Shown: one piece after another, positions 8,811 to 18,087 of the stretch
Position numbering within the stretch: the stretch's first letter is position 1
Layout: every line of letters starts with the position of its first letter
Origin: Defluviimonas aquaemixtae
GTDB taxonomy: Bacteria > Pseudomonadota > Alphaproteobacteria > Rhodobacterales > Rhodobacteraceae
DNA: 64,000 nt
Reading direction: 5' to 3'
NCBI RefSeq assembly: GCF_900302475.1
Contig: NZ_OMOQ01000001.1
Span: 2,294,001 to 2,358,000, forward strand
Program-made: the position numbers and the translations under genes
The notes under the pieces: generated by a model
What the model saw: the letters and a program-made list of their open reading frames with translations, nothing else
The model's database searches: none
What the model was told of the DNA's origin: nothing

Positions 8811-9572
8811 ATGCTCAAGACCCGGATCATTCCCTGCCTCGATGTGGCCGACGGCCGCGTCGTCAAAGGCGTGAACTTCGTGGACCTCGTGGATGCCGGT
8901 GACCCGGTGGAGGCCGCGAAAGCCTACGACGCGGCGGGCGCGGACGAGCTCTGTTTTCTCGACATCCATGCGACGCATGAAAACCGGGGCACGATGTACA
9001 ACCTCGTCACCCGGACGGCCGAGCAGTGTTACATCCCGCTGACCGTGGGCGGGGGCGTACGCAGCCACGAAGACGTGCGTGCGCTTCTCCTTGCGGGCGC
9101 CGACAAGGTCAGCTTCAACTCCGCCGCCGTCGCCGACCCGGAGGTCGTGGCCGAAGCGGCGGGCCGGTTCGGCAGCCAGTGCATCGTGGTGGCGATCGAC
9201 GCCAAGACCGTGGCGCCGGGGCGGTGGGAGATCTTCACCCACGGCGGACGCAGGCCCACCGGGATCAACGCAGTAGACTTCGCCAAGACGGTAGCGACGA
9301 TGGGGGCGGGCGAGATTCTTCTGACCTCGATGGACCGCGACGGCACGCGGTCGGGGTTCAATATTCCGCTTACCTGCGCCATTGCGGACGCAGTCGATGT
9401 TCCGGTGATCGCGAGCGGCGGTGTGGGCACGCTCGACCATCTGGTCGAAGGCGTGACAGACGGCCACGCTGCCGCCGTTCTCGCCGCGTCGATTTTCCAT
9501 TTTGGCGATTTCTCCATCCGCGAGGCGAAGGAACACATGGCCGCCGCCGGCATCCCGATGAGGCTCGAATGA
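8811..9572 (+). CDS. hisF: Imidazole glycerol phosphate synthase, cyclase subunit
   Basis: 253 residues. Two ATG codons lie in tandem at 8808 and 8811; the second gives the usual [20 protein letters not shown] start, but either is possible as no clear ribosome site decides. Catalytic Asp residues are in PCLDVADG and SMDRDGT; phosphate loops are GGGVRSHED and [10 protein letters not shown]. It uses HisH-derived ammonia to cyclise PRFAR into imidazole glycerol phosphate and AICAR. Its stop overlaps the hisE start (ATGA). Confidence 0.97.
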   Translation: MLKTRIIPCLDVADGRVVKGVNFVDLVDAGDPVEAAKAYDAAGADELCFLDIHATHENRGTMYNLVTRTAEQCYIPLTVGGGVRSHEDVRALLLAGADKVSFNSAAVADPEVVAEAAGRFGSQCIVVAIDAKTVAPGRWEIFTHGGRRPTGINAVDFAKTVATMGAGEILLTSMDRDGTRSGFNIPLTCAIADAVDVPVIASGGVGTLDHLVEGVTDGHAAAVLAASIFHFGDFSIREAKEHMAAAGIPMRLE

Positions 9573-9877
9573 ACCCCCTTGAAAAGCTTGCGGCCACGAT
9601 TGCCGAGCGTCGCGGTGCGGACCCTGATACGTCCTGGACCGCCACGCTGCTGGCGAAGGGCCCGGAAAAATGCGCCGAGAAGTTCGGCGAAGAAGCGGTC
9701 GAGGCCATAGTCGAGGCCGTCAAGGGCGACCGGGGGCGCCTGACCGCCGAGGCTGCGGATGTGCTCTACCACCTTCTCGTCATGCTCGCCGCGCGCGACG
9801 TGACGCTTGCCGAGGTAATGGCCGAGCTGGAGCGCCGCGAGGGCACGTCCGGCATCGCGGAAAAGGCGCGCCGCTGA
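9569..9877 (+). CDS. hisE: Phosphoribosyl-ATP pyrophosphatase
   Basis: 102 residues, coupled to hisF by an ATGA overlap. The all-alpha MazG-like fold is indicated by [26 protein letters not shown] and [18 protein letters not shown], which carry the Mg2+-binding Glu/Asp residues. It hydrolyses PR-ATP to PR-AMP, the second step of the pathway. It is a stand-alone HisE, not fused to HisI. It ends the his run in this window. Confidence 0.97.
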   Translation: MNPLEKLAATIAERRGADPDTSWTATLLAKGPEKCAEKFGEEAVEAIVEAVKGDRGRLTAEAADVLYHLLVMLAARDVTLAEVMAELERREGTSGIAEKARR

Positions 9878-9963
9878 CGGCGTACCGCCAGGTCGCTGCT
9901 TACCTGTCGGATAGCCCTGAAATCCCGCTTGCACCTCGGCGTGAAGCCGGGCAAGCGGAGCGG

Positions 9964-11202
9964 ATGAAGACTACCCGGTTCCTTGTCGAGAACGCTCCCT
10001 TCCTGGCGGCGGGAGCGATGATGACGTTCCTGTCGAGCTTCGGGCAGACCTTCTTCATTTCGGTGTTCTCGGGGGAAATCCGGCAGGCCTTCGACATCTC
10101 TCACGGCGAGTGGGGCGGGATCTACATGATCGGCACGACGCTTTCGGCCGTGGTGATGATCTGGGCGGGCGGGCTGACGGACATCTTCCGCGTCCGCGTC
10201 CTTGGGCCGGTCATCCTTGTCGGTCTGGCCGCCGCCTGCCTCGCGATGGCGCTGAACCGGGCCTTCTGGGCCCTGCCGCTCGTCATATTCGCGCTGCGCT
10301 TCTTCGGGCAGGGTATGAGCAGCCACATTGCCGTCGTCGCCATGGCGCGCTGGTTCGTGGCAACGCGCGGGCGGGCGCTGTCGATTGCGTCGCTCGGCTT
10401 CGCGTTGGGCGAAGCGAGCCTGCCCATCCTGTTCGTTGCGCTGATGGGAGCGTTCGATTGGCGTTACCTCTGGATTGCCTGCGCCGCTGTCTGTCTGGTC
10501 GGCCTGCCGGTCCTCATCCGGCTCCTCCGGAAGGAGCGCACGCCTCAAAGCACAGCGCAGGCAGAAAGCAACCTGGGCATGGGTGGGCGCCATTGGACTC
10601 GCGGCCAGGCACTTCGCGACCGCCTGTTCTGGGCGATGGTGCCGGCGATTCTCGGACCGGCCGCCTTCAATACAGCCTTCTTCTTCCACCAGGTCCACTT
10701 CGCCGAGGTGAAGGGTTGGAGCCATATGCAACTCGTCTCCTTCTTCCCGCTCTACACTTTCATGTCGATCGGAGCCATGATGCTGTCCGGCTGGGCGCTC
10801 GACCGGTTCGGCACAGCGCGGCTGACGCCGTTCTACCAACTGCCGATGGTTGCGGGCTTCCTGATCTTTGCGGTCGCGAATAGCCCTGCCACGATGGCGC
10901 TCGGTCTCTTCTTTCTTGCGCTTACATCCGGGGCGAACGCGACTCTTCCCAATGCGTTCTGGGCAGATTTCTACGGCACGGCCCATATCGGGTCAGTCAA
11001 GGCGATGGCGGCGGCGGTGATGGTTCTGGGCTCGGCGATCGGTCCAGGACTGACAGGACTGCTGATCGACCTCGGATTGGGGCTAGAGAACCAGTACGCC
11101 GCAGTCGCGGCTTACTTCGTGGTCACGACGCTGCTCATGGTCGCAGCGATCGGCAAGGCCGGAAAGACGCTGCCGCGGCGCCCAACAGCGCCGACGGGCT
11201 GA
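9964..11202 (+). CDS. Major facilitator superfamily transporter
   Basis: 412 residues from the ATG at 9964 with GGAGCGG upstream. About twelve membrane segments are visible, for example [58 protein letters not shown] in the first half and LASYFVV-like helices at the end. The loop after helix 2 ([16 protein letters not shown]) is the MFS motif A position. The substrate cannot be deduced. It follows hisE by 86 bp on the same strand, without an obvious terminator between, so read-through is possible. Confidence 0.88.
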   Translation: MKTTRFLVENAPFLAAGAMMTFLSSFGQTFFISVFSGEIRQAFDISHGEWGGIYMIGTTLSAVVMIWAGGLTDIFRVRVLGPVILVGLAAACLAMALNRAFWALPLVIFALRFFGQGMSSHIAVVAMARWFVATRGRALSIASLGFALGEASLPILFVALMGAFDWRYLWIACAAVCLVGLPVLIRLLRKERTPQSTAQAESNLGMGGRHWTRGQALRDRLFWAMVPAILGPAAFNTAFFFHQVHFAEVKGWSHMQLVSFFPLYTFMSIGAMMLSGWALDRFGTARLTPFYQLPMVAGFLIFAVANSPATMALGLFFLALTSGANATLPNAFWADFYGTAHIGSVKAMAAAVMVLGSAIGPGLTGLLIDLGLGLENQYAAVAAYFVVTTLLMVAAIGKAGKTLPRRPTAPTG

Positions 11203-11263
11203 CCGTCAAACCCGGTGCGAGACGGCTGGCGTCAAGTATCGACCGGCGCGTCACCGGCAAACC

Positions 11264-11740
11264 TCAGAGCTTCGACGAAATCACGCCGGTCGCGAAGCCG
11301 CCCATGCGAAGCTCGCCGAACAGGCGTTGAAATTCGATCTTCGGGCAGCGGTTCTGAACGACGCGCATGCCGCACGCCTCGGCCCGGGCCGCCGCCTCCG
11401 CATGCGAGACCCCGATCTGCATCCAGATGGTGCGCAGTGCGGGCAATTCGCTGAGCGCCTCGTCGACGATCCCGGGAACCGCCTCGGACCGGCGGAAGAC
11501 GTCCACCATGTCCACATTGGCCCCTTTCGGAATTGAGGCGAGGTCGGCGTAGACCTTCTGGCCAAGTAGTTCCTGCCCGGCAAGGCCCGGATTGACCGGG
11601 ATGACCGTGAACCCCTTCAGTCCGAGATAGCGCGCGACGTAGTAGGACGGCCGCACCGGATTGGCCGAAACGCCCACTATGGCAATCACCCGAGTGTCGG
11701 AGAGGATTCCGCGCAGGAAAGCGTCGCTATAGTCGTTCAT
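11264..11740 (-). CDS. CoA-binding domain protein (YccU-like)
   Basis: 158 residues with one Rossmann-like CoA_binding domain: IAIVGVSANPVRPSYYVARYLGLKGFTVIPVNPG near the start, IPKGANVDMVDVFRRSEAVPGIVDEAL in the middle and TIWMQIGVSHAEAAARAEACGMRVVQNRCPKIE near the end. This matches the stand-alone family related to the succinyl-CoA synthetase alpha N-domain. Function is unknown; it probably binds CoA. It is convergent with the MFS gene and follows a terminator for the upstream YHS gene. Confidence 0.9.
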   Translation of the reverse strand: MNDYSDAFLRGILSDTRVIAIVGVSANPVRPSYYVARYLGLKGFTVIPVNPGLAGQELLGQKVYADLASIPKGANVDMVDVFRRSEAVPGIVDEALSELPALRTIWMQIGVSHAEAAARAEACGMRVVQNRCPKIEFQRLFGELRMGGFATGVISSKL

Positions 11741-11757
11741 GTATCGCGCTTTGCCAG

Positions 11758-11789
11758 AAAAAGGCGCCCGATCCTAGAGGATGGGCGCC
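11758..11789 (-). terminator. Intrinsic terminator downstream of the YHS gene
   Basis: On the minus strand, a stem GGCGCCCATCC / GGATcGGGCGCC with a short loop is followed by five T residues. It lies about 110 bp after the YHS gene and just before the CoA-binding gene, separating the two transcripts. Confidence 0.85.
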
Positions 11790-11900
11790 AGTCACGGAAC
11801 GAGGGACAGTGAATTGAGGCGCAACTGTTCCGGTGCTACGCCTCACATTATGATTTAGGAACGTAAACGTGATGTAAAAGACCTCGTCGCGCGGATGTGA

Positions 11901-12365
11901 TCACTTCCGGGTCAGCGCCGTCGGCCAATGTGCGTCGGCGAGCGCGATGTTGCCGGGGATGTCACGCGACCAGATCGTACGCACCTCCGTCGAGAAATTG
12001 AGATAGAGTTGGCCGTCATGGACAGTGAAGGCTTCGGGTACAGTCGGAGCCACGGCCCCCTTCGACATTGCATAGGCACAGTAGCCACCATAACGCGGCG
12101 CATAGGCAGCGGGATTCATCTCGAACGCCTCCATCGTCTCGGCATTCGCGAAGTACCAGGTTGCTCCATGCCATTTGAGCGCGTATTCCGCGCGTCCGGG
12201 AACCGGTCGGCCTTCAATGAAATAGGCAACGGCGTCGTAGCCCGATATCGCAACGCCACCGGGCGCGTAGACCTCTGGCTCAGCGGCCAGAGCGGGGCGC
12301 AGGATCGTGCCGAAGACCGGAATGGCCATGGCGGCGAAGATCAACGCGCGGCGAGTTGTGGTCAT
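11901..12365 (-). CDS. Exported YHS-domain protein
   Basis: 154 residues from the ATG at 12365. The N-terminus TTTRRALIFAAMAIPVFGTILRPALA has a twin arginine before a hydrophobic stretch and an AxA-type end, so it may use the Tat route. The mature part holds a YHS domain: GGVAISGYDAVAYFIEGRPVPG, YALKWHGATWYFANAETMEAFEMNPAAYAPRYGGYCAYAMS. YHS domains are small, probably metal-binding modules. It would be periplasmic, role unknown. Confidence 0.85.
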   Translation of the reverse strand: MTTTRRALIFAAMAIPVFGTILRPALAAEPEVYAPGGVAISGYDAVAYFIEGRPVPGRAEYALKWHGATWYFANAETMEAFEMNPAAYAPRYGGYCAYAMSKGAVAPTVPEAFTVHDGQLYLNFSTEVRTIWSRDIPGNIALADAHWPTALTRK

Positions 12366-12469
12366 GTTGTTTCCAATAGTGGCCAGGTTCTGGAAAAATG
12401 CCACCCCGCGCGCAGTCGTGAAAGACACCTCCCGCAAGCGTGATCGGTCGGGTGAGAATGGTGATCGCT

Positions 12470-13255
12470 TCAGGCCCGCCGTGACGCTGCATAAAGTGCA
12501 ATCGCAGCGGCATTCGACACATTGAGCGAGCCGAATTTGCGGGCGAAGGGGATCCTGACCAGCACGTCGCAGGTCGCGCGCGTATTTTCGCGCAAACCCG
12601 GTCCCTCGGCGCCGAGAACGAGGCCCACCGGGCGCGTCCCCGCCGTGTCCAGCGCTTCACCGAGCGCCGTCTCGGCCTCGCCCTCGAGTCCAAGCAGAAC
12701 GTAGCCCATCGCTTTCAGCCGCTCCATCGCCTCGGCGAGATTGCTGACACGCAGATAGGGCTGCCGTTCGAGCGCCCCGCTCGCGGTCTTGGCGAGGGCG
12801 CCCGTTTCCGGCGCAGCATGGCGGGCGGGCGCGATGACCGCGCGCGCCCCGAACACCTCGGCCGAACGCAGGATCGCGCCGACGTTGTGCGGATCGGTCA
12901 CACGGTCGAGGAGCACGACGAGAGGCGCCCCCTCACCCGCGCTGCAGATAGCGTCGAGGCTGCCCCAGCCGAGCGGCTTGACTTCGAGCGCCGCGCCCTG
13001 ATGGACACTTCCGGAGTCGAGCGGAACATGGGCATCGAACTTGCGCGGATCGACGATTTCGGGCACGAGCCCGCCAGCCGCGATCGTCTCTCCCAATCGG
13101 TCGGCCGCGTTCTTCGTCACCACGAGCCGCTGCTTCTCGCGCGCGGAATTCAGAAGCGCGTCCCTGACGGCGTGGAGCCCAAACAGCCACACCGTCTCGG
13201 CTGCCGCCTTCCGGCGCGCACGCTCCTTGTCGACCACCCACGCGGGCTTCTTCAT
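12470..13255 (-). CDS. rlmB: 23S rRNA 2'-O-ribose methyltransferase, SpoU/TrmH family (RlmB-like)
   Basis: 261 residues. An N-terminal substrate-binding domain (WLFGLHAVRDALLN) precedes the SPOUT knot domain with its three motifs: LLDRVTDPHNVGAILRSAEVFGA, LVLGAEGPGLRENTR and IPFARKFGSLNVSNAAAIALY. Members methylate a guanosine (G2251 in E. coli 23S rRNA) with SAM as donor. The two trailing motifs form the SAM-binding trefoil knot. It stands alone. The close homologue TrmH acts on tRNA, but the N-terminal domain favours RlmB. Confidence 0.9.
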   Translation of the reverse strand: MKKPAWVVDKERARRKAAAETVWLFGLHAVRDALLNSAREKQRLVVTKNAADRLGETIAAGGLVPEIVDPRKFDAHVPLDSGSVHQGAALEVKPLGWGSLDAICSAGEGAPLVVLLDRVTDPHNVGAILRSAEVFGARAVIAPARHAAPETGALAKTASGALERQPYLRVSNLAEAMERLKAMGYVLLGLEGEAETALGEALDTAGTRPVGLVLGAEGPGLRENTRATCDVLVRIPFARKFGSLNVSNAAAIALYAASRRA

Positions 13256-13336
13256 GATCGGACCTGCGGTTTGACGTTGCGGTGGCCTAACTCATGCCGA
13301 GGCTGCTGTGAAGCCGTTCGATGGACGCGTCATGCG

Positions 13337-14143
13337 TCAGCCGCCCTTCAGGAGTTTTTCCGCCAGGAAAAACATGGTAGCCACGAGCAGCAACGAGATG
13401 ATCAGAACCTTGCCGGGCCCAATCCGTGCCGCTCGTTCGGCTGTCTCTCGCGCCTCGCCCGCCGGCCCCATCTCCCTGACAGTGCGCCCCATCCAGGACG
13501 GGTCGTCTTGCCCCTCGCAGAGCGCCTTCAGCCGCCGCGCCGCGTCGCGGGCCGGGTTGAGATGGACGAAGATCAGGAGCGTGCTGAAGCGTATGCCCCT
13601 GAGGTGCTCGGTAAACGTGACGCGGCACCGTCCCGGCGCGGTCGGCTCGATGCGCGTCTCGCTGCGCACGACATCCTGAGCGAACAGGGGCAACTTGTGG
13701 GCCTCGGGATAGGTCATCGCGACCTTCCGTTCGGCAACCTCCTCCTCGATGCGAGCTCGGAATCCGGTCAACTTTTCGTCCGCGAGCCTCTTGTGGAACC
13801 GGAAGAACACCTCGTCGGTCTTGCCTGGCACAGCGTCGATCCCCGCGATTGTCGGGCCGTGATAGGGATAGCCGGGCCGCGGCACGATCCGAGGCCACAC
13901 ATCGGCGGGAGCGGCCTCGATCTCTGTCGAACCGCTCACGCTTACTGGGACAGGCAAGTAGCGGTACCGGGCCGGAACGAGGATCAGGGCGAGAATGAGG
14001 ACGAACACCGGATTGCCCTCGGCGAACCAGGCGATGCCGGTCATATAGGCGACTGTATCGAGCGCGCGGGTCACGATGATAAGCACGGCGACAAGTATGA
14101 GGAGGGCCAGCGCAACCCTCGCGGCGATCTTCAACGGCTGCAT
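13337..14143 (-). CDS. Membrane-anchored SRPBCC-like protein
   Basis: 268 residues. Two hydrophobic segments near the start (about 7-28 and 45-63) and one at the C-terminus (about 246-264) flank a soluble part with VSGSTEIEAAPADVWPRIV, SETRIEPTAPGRCRVTFTEHL and RRLKALCEGQ. This is the layout of a polyketide-cyclase/START-like (SRPBCC) domain, which binds hydrophobic ligands. No exact family is recognised. A GAGG ribosome site precedes the ATG. Confidence 0.65.
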   Translation of the reverse strand: MQPLKIAARVALALLILVAVLIIVTRALDTVAYMTGIAWFAEGNPVFVLILALILVPARYRYLPVPVSVSGSTEIEAAPADVWPRIVPRPGYPYHGPTIAGIDAVPGKTDEVFFRFHKRLADEKLTGFRARIEEEVAERKVAMTYPEAHKLPLFAQDVVRSETRIEPTAPGRCRVTFTEHLRGIRFSTLLIFVHLNPARDAARRLKALCEGQDDPSWMGRTVREMGPAGEARETAERAARIGPGKVLIISLLLVATMFFLAEKLLKGG

Positions 14144-14273
14144 TGGCGACCTCGCGGAAAGTAGCTCACGCGGCTGAGGCTAGCGGCAGAGCGCGTCAGC
14201 AATAAGGCGGGCGCGTCCACGGCCCATTTGCTGTTGACGCCCGGCTTGGGGGGCAGTAATCAGCCCCGGCGTC

Positions 14274-14357
14274 GGGCGACGTGCTGCAAGGTGCGGCAGC
14301 GGACTGTAACTCCGCCGGGGAGACCCATGCCTGGTTCGATTCCAGGGTCGCCCACCA
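14274..14357 (+). tRNA. tRNA-Tyr-like gene (anticodon GTA), island insertion site
   Basis: Folds as acceptor GGGCGAC/GTCGCCC, D arm GCTG/CGGC, anticodon stem GCGGA/TCCGC with loop CTGTAAC (anticodon GTA), a long variable arm with GGG/CCC pairs, T arm CCTGG/CCAGG with loop TTCGATT, discriminator A and encoded CCA. A class II arm with GTA fits bacterial tRNA-Tyr. Position 8 is not U, position 14 is not A and the D loop is short, so it may be a minor or pseudo-tRNA. Its last bases form the left copy of the island direct repeat. Confidence 0.6.
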
Positions 14358-14359
14358 TT
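14340..14359 (+). repeat. Left attachment core (attL)
   Basis: TTCCAGGGTCGCCCACCATT, identical to 21503-21522. It covers part of the T arm, the acceptor 3' strand and CCA of the tRNA-like gene. The bases on either side differ between the two copies, so the identity is exactly 20 bp. Confidence 0.92.
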
Positions 14360-14424
14360 CCCCTCAAGATCAACAGCTTAGAAGCCGTTTTCTCTCGGTG
14401 CGACGCACAAGTGAGACACACGGC

Positions 14425-16026
14425 ATGCATCATGCGGCTTATCTAAGCACCTCGCGTCACGGCATTTTCTACTTCCGCTGGCCCATCCCAGCAGCGCTCC
14501 ACCCGCTCGGGAAACGCACCGACATCAAGATTTCGTTGAGAACGCGGTCTCCGGGCCTTGCTATGCGGCTTTCCCGGTCGCTGATTTCGGCTGGTCAATC
14601 GGCATTAGAGCGGGCATCACGTCACGCAATGCGCTATCAAGACATCCGTCAGCACGTTCAAGACCACTTCCGCGACAAGCTGCGCATGTTCAAGGCTATG
14701 GTTGCCGAGACCGGCCCCATCGAAGGGGAACGCCTAGAGGGTGTAAGAGCCGCGCAGGGCCTCGCTGAGGCCGAAGGCGAGGGGTTCTTGGCACTGGGCC
14801 ACCCGGACGGCTTCGACGGCCTCCTGAGCGAATTCTGCGAACTAGCTGGCATCCGGGAGGAACTCACGTCCGCAGACCGCAAGTTGTTCGTGCAGGAGAT
14901 ATTCAAAGCATATCAAACCTACGTGGCGGCGGCGCTCGCCCACAACGCGTCCTTTGATGAAATCGACATCACGGATGCGCCCATCCCGCAAACAATGCAA
15001 TCGGAAGTCGGTGAGCCCTTCTCGGAGGTAGTGCGTCAATACTTGGCGGAGCACGCCCGCGCTGGTGTTTGGGCAGAAAAGACAAGGGGCGAGAAGGAAG
15101 ATGCGCTATCACTTCTAGGCGAGATAACCGGGGGCAAACCGCTATCTCGATTGACAAAAGCGGATGCCCGAGAGGTCAAGCGTGTACTGTTGCGGCTTCC
15201 GAAGAACAGACGGAAGAACCCAGCGACCCGAAACTTGACGTTGCTAGAAATGCTTGAAGTCGAGGGTGTCGATCCCATCTCCCCGAGAACGCTAAACGCT
15301 TATGTCAGCCACCTGCAAGCGTTCGTGAAGTGGGCAGTGGCAAACGGCCACGCGGACCGCAACGTTTTCGACGGTACCCGAGTAAAGCTGGCTCACAGTA
15401 ACAGCGAGGATGGCAGAACTGCATTCACCAGTGAGCAGCTAGCTTTGATCTACCTTCATCTTACCGACAACCCCGAAGGTTTGGTCAAAAAAGACGATCA
15501 CAAATGGCCTGCGCTAATAGCTATGTTTTCTGGTATGCGGCTGAATGAGGTTGCCCAGTTGCAGCCCGACGACATCACTTGCATTGATGAAGTCTGGTGC
15601 TTCGATGTGAACACCACGGGCGATGCGAACAAGAGCCTCAAGAACCAGTCTTCACACAGGTTAGTGCCGGTACACGCACGGCTATTGGACCTAGGCTTGC
15701 TGTCGTACGTGAAGCAACGGCGTACGGAAGGCGCTTCTCGGCTGTTCCCGAGCCTGACGTACAGCAAGCAAAACGGCTATGGGCGCAATGCGGGTCGCTG
15801 GTTTAATGAAAGCCTACTACCTTCGCTGGGGATGGCAGGCAGCGGGCTTGTGTTCCACTGCCTGCGGCACTCGATGATCACTCAGCTTGGCCGAAAGGAC
15901 ATCCCGGACCCCATAGTCAAAGCTATCGTCGGACATCGGCAAGCTGGCGTGACCTACAACAGCTACTTCAAGGCCGGGTTCCTACCTAGCCAGTTGGTCA
16001 GTGCCGTCAACACGTTCGGGTTCTAA
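14425..16026 (+). CDS. Tyrosine recombinase (island integrase)
   Basis: 533 residues from the ATG at 14425. The N-terminus (YLSTSRHGIFYFRWPIPAALHPLGKRTDIKISL) is DUF6538-like, typical of alphaproteobacterial island integrases, followed by a core-binding domain (about 195-300) and a catalytic domain. The catalytic residues are present: Arg372 in FSGMRLNEVAQL, a Lys near 406, His478 and Arg481 in FHCLRHSMITQL, His504 in GHRQAG and Tyr514 in YNSYF. It probably recombines the 20-bp tRNA site. It lies immediately inside attL, and the motif TGAGACAC sits 5 bp before its start, which may allow autoregulation. Confidence 0.93.
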   Translation: MHHAAYLSTSRHGIFYFRWPIPAALHPLGKRTDIKISLRTRSPGLAMRLSRSLISAGQSALERASRHAMRYQDIRQHVQDHFRDKLRMFKAMVAETGPIEGERLEGVRAAQGLAEAEGEGFLALGHPDGFDGLLSEFCELAGIREELTSADRKLFVQEIFKAYQTYVAAALAHNASFDEIDITDAPIPQTMQSEVGEPFSEVVRQYLAEHARAGVWAEKTRGEKEDALSLLGEITGGKPLSRLTKADAREVKRVLLRLPKNRRKNPATRNLTLLEMLEVEGVDPISPRTLNAYVSHLQAFVKWAVANGHADRNVFDGTRVKLAHSNSEDGRTAFTSEQLALIYLHLTDNPEGLVKKDDHKWPALIAMFSGMRLNEVAQLQPDDITCIDEVWCFDVNTTGDANKSLKNQSSHRLVPVHARLLDLGLLSYVKQRRTEGASRLFPSLTYSKQNGYGRNAGRWFNESLLPSLGMAGSGLVFHCLRHSMITQLGRKDIPDPIVKAIVGHRQAGVTYNSYFKAGFLPSQLVSAVNTFGF

Positions 16027-16044
16027 TTCTTGAACCCTTCGCAG

Positions 16045-17130
16045 TTACCTTCTTGGCGGTTGACCGAACGCACTAAGAAGACCAGCCGGATCGGCTGTCG
16101 GGAGACCACCAATTGCGGTATCTGCGAGGTCCGGTCGATTACCCATGCCGACGATCAAATGCGAGGAGTGGGTATCGGCGTATCCAAGGACCGCAGAGAT
16201 TTCCTGCTCTGGCATCCCGGCATCCTTCAACCTGCGGGCGCAGGCTATTCTTAGACCTTGGGCAGAGCAATTCGGCAATTGGGCTGCATCACACCAACGC
16301 CGCATTAGGTTCCCGAGGCCAATAGTGTTGCGCAGCTTGCCTGCCTGTGTCTGTAGGAATGTCTGCCGATCTTCCGGGCAGTCGCGCAACGTCTCGCGCA
16401 GTACAGGATGCAGGGGTACATCTACGTGCATCAAGTTCTGACTGGCCCCTTGGTTCTTCGCGAACCGGATGCGGCCACCCGAGACATTCTTCCAGCCGAG
16501 CGCAACTACATCAACCCGCCGCGCCCCGGTGTAGAGTATGAGCGTGAGCACGAGACGGGCAAGCTGATTATCAACATGGGTCTTGTAGAAAGCAGCAATA
16601 TCCGCTTCTGACCACTCACGACAACGCCGCCCAATGACAGGCAGCCGGTCAACTGACTTCGCTGGGTTTGCTTTGATTGTGCCGTCGCCAACTGCATCAT
16701 CCAGCGCGGCACGTAGAGCACCTAGACAGCGGTTTGCATTGCTGGGCTGTGCTGCATGGCTGTCCACGAATTCGCGGATGTCTTCTATCGTCAGCGCGTT
16801 TAACTGTCTGTGGCCAAGTGCGGCGCGCAGTAGTTCAACTTGCTTTGCCTTCGCATCTCGTGTGCACTTTGTCATTTTCAGATGCTTTGGCTTCGCCAGC
16901 CATGCTGCCAATGCATGCCCAACTGTGCCGCGCCGCATTCCATCGGGAATGCCTGTCAGCCGTTCGCCGCGCTGAGCGTGTTCCAATTTGAGCAGGAACT
17001 CAGGGCTACCATAGTCGGTGCCGAGTGCTATGTTGAAGCCGCACTTCCGGTATCGCCAGCGTAGTTTGCCATGACGGTCCCGGAAGCCGCTCACGTTGGG
17101 GTATCTGGTTTCGGGGGATTGAGCGTGCAT
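16045..17130 (-). CDS. Second tyrosine-recombinase-like protein, probably catalytically impaired
   Basis: 361 residues; AAGGAC precedes the ATG at 17130. The N-terminal part (RYPNVSGFRDRHGKLRWRYRK) and the segments LVLTLILYTGARRVDVVAL, GLRIACARRLKDAG and ISAVLGYAD show the phage-integrase fold. Arg204 and Arg294 of the active site are kept, but the HxxR histidine is Gln291, the later conserved His is Tyr317, and the position where the nucleophilic Tyr is expected (before GMGNRPDLADTAI) reads Ile326. The frame is otherwise intact, so this is not simple decay. It may bind DNA as an accessory or directionality factor. It is convergent with the integrase, 18 bp apart. Confidence 0.8.
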   Translation of the reverse strand: MHAQSPETRYPNVSGFRDRHGKLRWRYRKCGFNIALGTDYGSPEFLLKLEHAQRGERLTGIPDGMRRGTVGHALAAWLAKPKHLKMTKCTRDAKAKQVELLRAALGHRQLNALTIEDIREFVDSHAAQPSNANRCLGALRAALDDAVGDGTIKANPAKSVDRLPVIGRRCREWSEADIAAFYKTHVDNQLARLVLTLILYTGARRVDVVALGWKNVSGGRIRFAKNQGASQNLMHVDVPLHPVLRETLRDCPEDRQTFLQTQAGKLRNTIGLGNLMRRWCDAAQLPNCSAQGLRIACARRLKDAGMPEQEISAVLGYADTHSSHLIVGMGNRPDLADTAIGGLPTADPAGLLSAFGQPPRR

Positions 17131-18087
17131 TGTCGTGTCCTTTCGACCAATACCCGACAGTGCCGGTGAACTGCGCCACGGCCCATGCAGGTGTCATTGA
17201 TGTTGAGATTGATCGACCGAGATTGATCGACGGGTGCGTTATGAAATATCATCGGAGTGGTATCATCCGACAGCGTGCATTACACCGCCAAATGGAAATC
17301 TACCTAGTTGGCTATCCAGCTTACATGATAGGTTTTCAGTTAAATTAGTACATTAGTTATATATCTAGACATTTGCTAATAAATCATGGGTATCTATTTC
17401 AAGATTGTTCACAGCTATCGTGTAGATATCTATTAGTTTGGCTTTCAGGAGTATCTATCTGAGACACTCTATAGATACGCAGGCAGGTATTTATCAGGTG
17501 TAACTATTGGGAATAGGTGTTGGGTAAATTTGCTAGATGTACATTCTAGAAATATGCTTGCTGCTCAACTGGCAGGCTTTCCATGATCTGCTTCCAGTCT
17601 GGGACGGGTTTGTAACAGATACCGCACTCGGCAATCTGTCTTAGGACGAAGGGATAAGCAATCTGTCCGGAACTGCTGAGGGTTTGCCCACACTCCGGGT
17701 TGCCTCCAGCCCGGGCTGAGGATCGGTAACCAACGCATACCGACATCGGCAACCTTTCCAAGAGCCGCAGGAGGCCCGTGCATCCGGCTTGGCTGCGGGT
17801 CTGCGCTAACCCGACATGCCCCCTTAGAAGCGCCTTCTGGACGGCCTGCTGAGGTTCTTTCTTAGGACGAGGAGTTAATCCAAACGCGCCCATCCAAAGG
17901 AAACAGATACGGCGTCCGGATCGGTTCTCTGTCCCTCCCCGCGCTCAACACAGAAGGCGATGGAGAAACGCGCTCAGAAGCCATGGGCTGCCCAGTGAGC
18001 GGCTCCGCGCGAGTTACGTAGGCTGGTTAGCTATTCGGCTGATACGAGCGCCCAGCGCCCAAATTCCGGGGGTGGTCTACTCACGGT
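17131..18087. other. AT-rich non-coding part of the island
   Basis: No convincing gene. It holds a 14-bp-period duplication of GAGATTGATCGAC (17205-17217 and 17219-17231), three GTATCTAT-type 8-mers, one TGAGACAC, and the direct repeat GCAATCTGTC (17631, 17658). The part 17335-17555 is markedly AT-rich. One open frame of 115 codons on the minus strand (17546-17893) lacks a ribosome site and resembles no family I know. Confidence 0.6.
17451..17478. promoter_or_regulatory. Inverted repeat GTATCTAT...ATAGATAC enclosing TGAGACAC
   Basis: GTATCTAT at 17451-17458 and its exact complement at 17471-17478 flank TGAGACAC at 17460-17467. Both words recur elsewhere in island non-coding DNA, so this is a candidate recombinase or repressor binding site. 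Confidence 0.5.

Noticed and set aside
14274..14357. Possible permuted two-piece tmRNA acceptor
   Set aside because: In permuted tmRNA the 3' piece comes before the 5' piece. Here the order is normal and a full anticodon arm with GTA is present, so a tRNA fits better.
17546..17893. 115-codon minus-strand frame in the island
   Set aside because: No ribosome site, no family resemblance, and a competing frame covers the same bases.
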